DNA from: an uncultured Clostridia bacterium
GTDB taxonomy: Bacteria; Bacillota; Clostridia; Oscillospirales; Oscillospiraceae
Reading direction: 5' to 3'
Assembly (NCBI GenBank): GCA_946011705.1
Contig: CAMGCA010000100.1
Span: 1-7,042 of the forward strand
Length of the DNA: 7,042 nucleotides
Below the pieces are notes generated by a model. That model was not told the DNA's origin and did not search any database. It saw nothing but the letters and a program-made list of their open reading frames with translations. A program made the position numbers and the translations under genes. Positions 6,232 to 7,042 of the stretch are shown here, in pieces; position 1 is the stretch's first letter; every line of letters starts with the position of its first letter.

Positions 6232-7042
6232 TCAATTCAGCGCGTTCTCGAGCACTTCCTCGGGAATCCGAGCCTCAGGGGTAGCGCCGGGCTGATAATC
6301 CCGGTAGGCCATCAGGCCGGAACCGGCAGGAATCAGCTTACCGATCAGCACGTTCTCCTTCAGACCCACCAGATGGTCCACCTTGCCCTTGATGGCGGCA
6401 TCGGTCAGAACCTTGGTGGTCTCCTGGAAGGACGCGGCGGAAAGGAAGGAGTCGGTAGCTAGGGCAGCCTTGGTGATGCCCAGCAGGATGGCCGTGGACT
6501 CAGCCTTGCGAAGCTCGGTCTCACCGGCGTCAATCCGGGCCTGAATGGCGGCGTTGGCATCCTCAAACTCGAAGATATCCACGGTGCTGCCGGACAGCAG
6601 ATCGGTGTCGCCGGGCTCCTCGATACGCACCTTGCGCATCATCTGACGGATGATGACCTCGATGTGCTTATCGTTGATTTCAACGCCCTGCTGGCGGTAC
6701 ACCGCCTGGACGGACTGCACCAGATAATCCTGCACAGCCTCCACGCCGGAGATACGCAGCACGTCCTGGGGATACAGGGCGCCGTCGGTGATGGGCTGGC
6801 CCTTTTCCACGACCTTGCCGTGGGTAACCTTCAGGCCAACGGAGTAGGGCACCTGATAGACCTTAACCTCGCCGTCCTCGGCGGTAATGGTGATATTACG
6901 CAGAGCGGTACGGTGGGTGTCGTCGATGCTGACAACGCCGGTAATCTCGGAGATCTGAGCCATCTTCTTGGGCCGACGGGCCTCGAACAGCTCCTCGACA
7001 CGGGGAAGACCCGGGGTGATGTCGTCACCGGCAACGCCGCCG
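6232..7042 (-). CDS. rpoC: RNA polymerase subunit beta' (RpoC), C-terminal part; 5' end outside window
   Basis: This is the C-terminal 270 residues of the beta' subunit, which with beta forms the catalytic core of RNA polymerase. The frame is open to the window edge, so the gene continues beyond it; the methionine at 6963 is internal. The first residues visible contain the conserved DITPGLPRVEELFEARRPKK stretch, where beta' homologues typically read DITxGLPRVxxLFEARxPK. Further on come YPQDVLRISG, the IIRQMMRKV segment and the C-terminal block around ASFQETTKVLTDAAIKGKVD and GKLIPAGSGL, which belong to the conserved C-terminal region of beta'. The protein ends in ENALN with a TGA at 6234-6232. 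A rho-independent terminator follows directly, so this is the last gene of the rpoBC unit. Identity is certain from these motifs; the missing part is roughly three quarters of a normal beta' of about 1200 residues. Confidence 0.98.
   Translation of the reverse strand, partial: GGVAGDDITPGLPRVEELFEARRPKKMAQISEITGVVSIDDTHRTALRNITITAEDGEVKVYQVPYSVGLKVTHGKVVEKGQPITDGALYPQDVLRISGVEAVQDYLVQSVQAVYRQQGVEINDKHIEVIIRQMMRKVRIEEPGDTDLLSGSTVDIFEFEDANAAIQARIDAGETELRKAESTAILLGITKAALATDSFLSAASFQETTKVLTDAAIKGKVDHLVGLKENVLIGKLIPAGSGLMAYRDYQPGATPEARIPEEVLENALN

Overview
The window is a single-strand block: every convincing gene lies on the minus strand. It reads as the rpoC end of an rpoBC operon followed by the str operon of a Gram-positive anaerobe. 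The most likely source is a Clostridia / Oscillospiraceae-type Firmicute, probably from a gut metagenome. Support comes from the order rpoC - L7Ae-like gene - rpsL - rpsG - fusA, the long Gram-positive form of S12 with its extra N-terminal segment, strong AGGAG ribosome binding sites, and G+C-rich codon use. The genus is inference.

Layout in the direction of transcription (high to low coordinates): the last 270 codons of rpoC (7042-6232), cut by the window edge; a rho-independent terminator just behind it (6191-6223); a two-gene cassette of an AlgI/DltB-type MBOAT O-acyltransferase (6171-4714) and a membrane-anchored SGNH-like protein (4701-3622); a 265-bp intergenic region with a strong str-operon promoter, a duplicated stem sequence and a hairpin whose T-tract faces the plus strand; an L7Ae/YbxF-like K-turn protein (3356-3075); rpsL (3005-2580); a structured 161-bp gap; rpsG (2418-1948, GTG start); and fusA (1932-1), which runs off the low-coordinate edge. 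The last ~80 bases of fusA are corrupted: no A occurs in positions 1-76 of the plus strand and the EF-G reading degrades, which looks like a poor contig end.

The ribosomal genes, EF-G and RpoC form the core transcription/translation cluster. The MBOAT/SGNH pair is the accessory part: by family knowledge such pairs move acyl groups (usually acetyl) across the membrane and place them on a cell-surface polymer. It sits where many Firmicutes run straight from rpoC to the L7Ae-like gene. It is bounded upstream by the rpoC terminator and downstream by a new promoter, so it looks like an insertion that split the rpo and str transcription units.

I see no tRNA, rRNA, CRISPR array, IS element or attachment site. 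The least explained stretch is 3395-3622, where a short plus-strand RNA is possible.
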